Assembly (NCBI GenBank): GCA_965603075.1
Contig: CBFDBO010000007.1
Location: 62,001 to 126,000 of the forward strand
Direction of reading: 5' to 3'
From: JABJOR01 sp965603075
GTDB taxonomy: Bacteria; Pseudomonadota; Alphaproteobacteria; Rhodospirillales; Casp-alpha2
DNA length: 64,000 nucleotides
The notes beneath the pieces were generated by a model. It was not told where the DNA came from. It made no database searches and worked only from the letters and a program-made list of their open reading frames with translations. The position numbers and the translations under genes are program-made. Position 1 is the first letter of the stretch. The number at the start of each line of letters is the position of its first letter. Positions 62,836-64,000 of the stretch are shown one piece after another.

Positions 62836-63963
62836 ATGACCACTCAACATTTTGACTACATTATCATTGGTGCCGGCATTGCCGGGACTTCTGCGGCCAT
62901 GCGGTTATCGGAATTTGGTAGCGTTGCGTTATTAGAGCGCGAAGAGCATCCCGGATATCACTCTACTGGACGGTCGGCGGCGGCTTATGAGCCAACGTAC
63001 GGTCCAGCAAAAGTTTTGCCGCTTATTGCCGCCAGTGGGGACTTTTTAAAGAACCCACCAGCAGGATTTTGTTCCTCGGATTTGTTAAAAAAACGGGGCA
63101 GTCTTTCTTTGTTTAAAGATACCGAAAAACAAGCCCAAGAAGAAATGATTGGTATTCTAGAATTGGTGAAAGCAGATTATGAGGTGCTAAATTTTGAACA
63201 AGCCCGTGCGCATGTTCCCATTTTAAGCCCGCAATACACATCTTCGGCTCTTTACAGTGATATCTTGAAAGATTTAGACGTGGATGCTTTGCATCAAGGA
63301 TATATGCGATCCTTGAAAGCAAATGGCGGTTCCTTAATTGTGAACGCGGAAGTCACAGGTATTGATCATGCCGATGATTGGACGGTTGATACCCCGGCAG
63401 GAACTTTTTCTGCACCAGTGCTTATTAACGCTGCAGGCGCGTGGGCCGATGTTATTGGTGGCATGGCGGGTGCAAAATCCGTTGGCTTACAGCCCAAAAG
63501 ACGCACCGCACTATTGGCCAAAATGCCAGAAGAATACGATGTATCAACGTGGCCCATGACCGGTGGCATGGACCCCGCATTTTATTTCAAGCCCGATGCG
63601 GGGCACATCTTATTGTCGCCTGAAGATCAAACGCCCATTGATCCCTGTGACGCGTGGCCAGAAGATTTAGATTTAGCCTATGCCATCGATCGCTTTGAGA
63701 ACGTCACAACGGTATCGGTGGGACGTCCAAAACATACATGGGCAGGCTTGCGATCCTTTGTTGCCGATGAAGGCATGGTAGCGGGCTATGACGCTGATAA
63801 AGATGGATTTTTCTGGTTATGCGGGCAGGGCGGTTTCGGTATTGAGACATCCCCTGTCATGTCATTGATCGCTAGTCAATTAGTACGCGGTAAAGGTTTC
63901 CCCCAAGAAATCATCGGTCGTGGCGTAACCGAGGCAGACTTAAATCCAGCGCGGTTACGTTAA
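62836..63963 (+). CDS. FAD-dependent amine/amino acid oxidoreductase (DAO family)
   Basis: A 375-residue flavoprotein of the D-amino acid oxidase / glycine-sarcosine oxidase family. The FAD-binding motif YIIIGAGIAGTSAAMRLSE is at about residues 8-26, STGRSAAAY is the usual FAD-contact loop, and the C-terminal region has GLRSFVADEGMVAGY and GFFWLCGQGGFGIETSP. It is co-transcribed with the choline-dehydrogenase-like gene. A sarcosine- or dimethylglycine-type substrate would fit the betaine theme of the region, but D-amino acids are equally possible. The stop lies 22 bases before a parS-like site. Confidence 0.87.
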   Translation: MTTQHFDYIIIGAGIAGTSAAMRLSEFGSVALLEREEHPGYHSTGRSAAAYEPTYGPAKVLPLIAASGDFLKNPPAGFCSSDLLKKRGSLSLFKDTEKQAQEEMIGILELVKADYEVLNFEQARAHVPILSPQYTSSALYSDILKDLDVDALHQGYMRSLKANGGSLIVNAEVTGIDHADDWTVDTPAGTFSAPVLINAAGAWADVIGGMAGAKSVGLQPKRRTALLAKMPEEYDVSTWPMTGGMDPAFYFKPDAGHILLSPEDQTPIDPCDAWPEDLDLAYAIDRFENVTTVSVGRPKHTWAGLRSFVADEGMVAGYDADKDGFFWLCGQGGFGIETSPVMSLIASQLVRGKGFPQEIIGRGVTEADLNPARLR

Positions 63964-63985
63964 CCACACCCAAAATATGTAAAAT

Positions 63986-64000
63986 TGTTTCACGTGAAAC
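63986..64000. other. parS: parS site (ParB-binding), cut by the window end
   Basis: TGTTTCACGTGAAAC is 15 of the 16 bases of the bacterial parS palindrome TGTTTCACGTGAAACA; the last base would lie just outside. ParB binds such sites to segregate the chromosome, and they cluster near the replication origin. The site is intergenic, directly after a stop codon. No other copy was noticed in the window. Confidence 0.85.

Overview
The window looks like a chromosomal segment of a Gram-negative alphaproteobacterium, probably marine and of the Rhodospirillales type. This is inferred from the complete Tad (cpa) pilus locus in alphaproteobacterial order, the DUF2336 and PilZ proteins beside it, the MttB, DgcA and choline-dehydrogenase genes, and a moderate base composition that looks below 50 % GC. 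The genus cannot be fixed from the sequence alone. The last 15 bases match a ParB-binding parS site, which would put the right end near the replication origin.

Left part (1-14 kb). The end of a branched-chain amino acid ABC operon (livM, then the binding protein) is closed by two hairpins. An orphan Flp pilin gene too small for ordinary ORF calling follows (2589-2762). Next comes a LysR regulator, nitronate monooxygenase and small P-loop kinase unit, with a 16-bp tandem repeat between regulator and enzyme. A group of membrane and envelope genes follows (UPF0104/LPG-synthase-like protein, GT-C-like protein, GT9 glycosyltransferase). A GspA/GspB-like pair and a Crp/Fnr regulator lead into the pilus locus.

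Tad pilus locus (13.8-34.9 kb). TadD-like lipoprotein, TadG, two TadE-like pseudopilins, DUF2336, PilZ, cpaB-cpaC-cpaD-cpaE-cpaF-tadB-tadC, then a sugar cassette on the same strand (epimerase, heptose-7-phosphate kinase-like, sugar-1-phosphate nucleotidyltransferase, STT3-like GT-C protein). On the opposite strand are a methyltransferase, a DPM1-like GT2, the prepilin peptidase cpaA and a second flp gene. The cassette sits between tadC and cpaA, which suggests that it modifies the pilus or a surface polymer made with it. Two tandem PAS histidine kinases without a response regulator follow (35.6-40.5 kb).

Right part (40.5-64 kb). This is a catabolic region for N-methylated compounds. A polyamine/opine-type ABC transporter lies between an MttB-family methyltransferase and a DgcA/StcD-like demethylase. 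A DapA-family lyase follows, then a tungsten-type aldehyde:ferredoxin oxidoreductase with its own ferredoxin and a MoaD-like protein, and a second MttB. At 57-60 kb there is a disturbed patch: a broken 3' duplicate of that mttB, purine-rich repeats, and a large ATPase gene interrupted by one in-frame TAG. A HAD phosphatase, a choline-dehydrogenase-like GMC oxidoreductase and a DAO-type FAD oxidoreductase lead up to the terminal parS site.

No rRNA, tRNA, CRISPR array, transposase or integrase was recognised. Coordinates of starts were moved inward from the longest ORF where a ribosome-binding site or the family N-terminus argued for it; each such case is stated.
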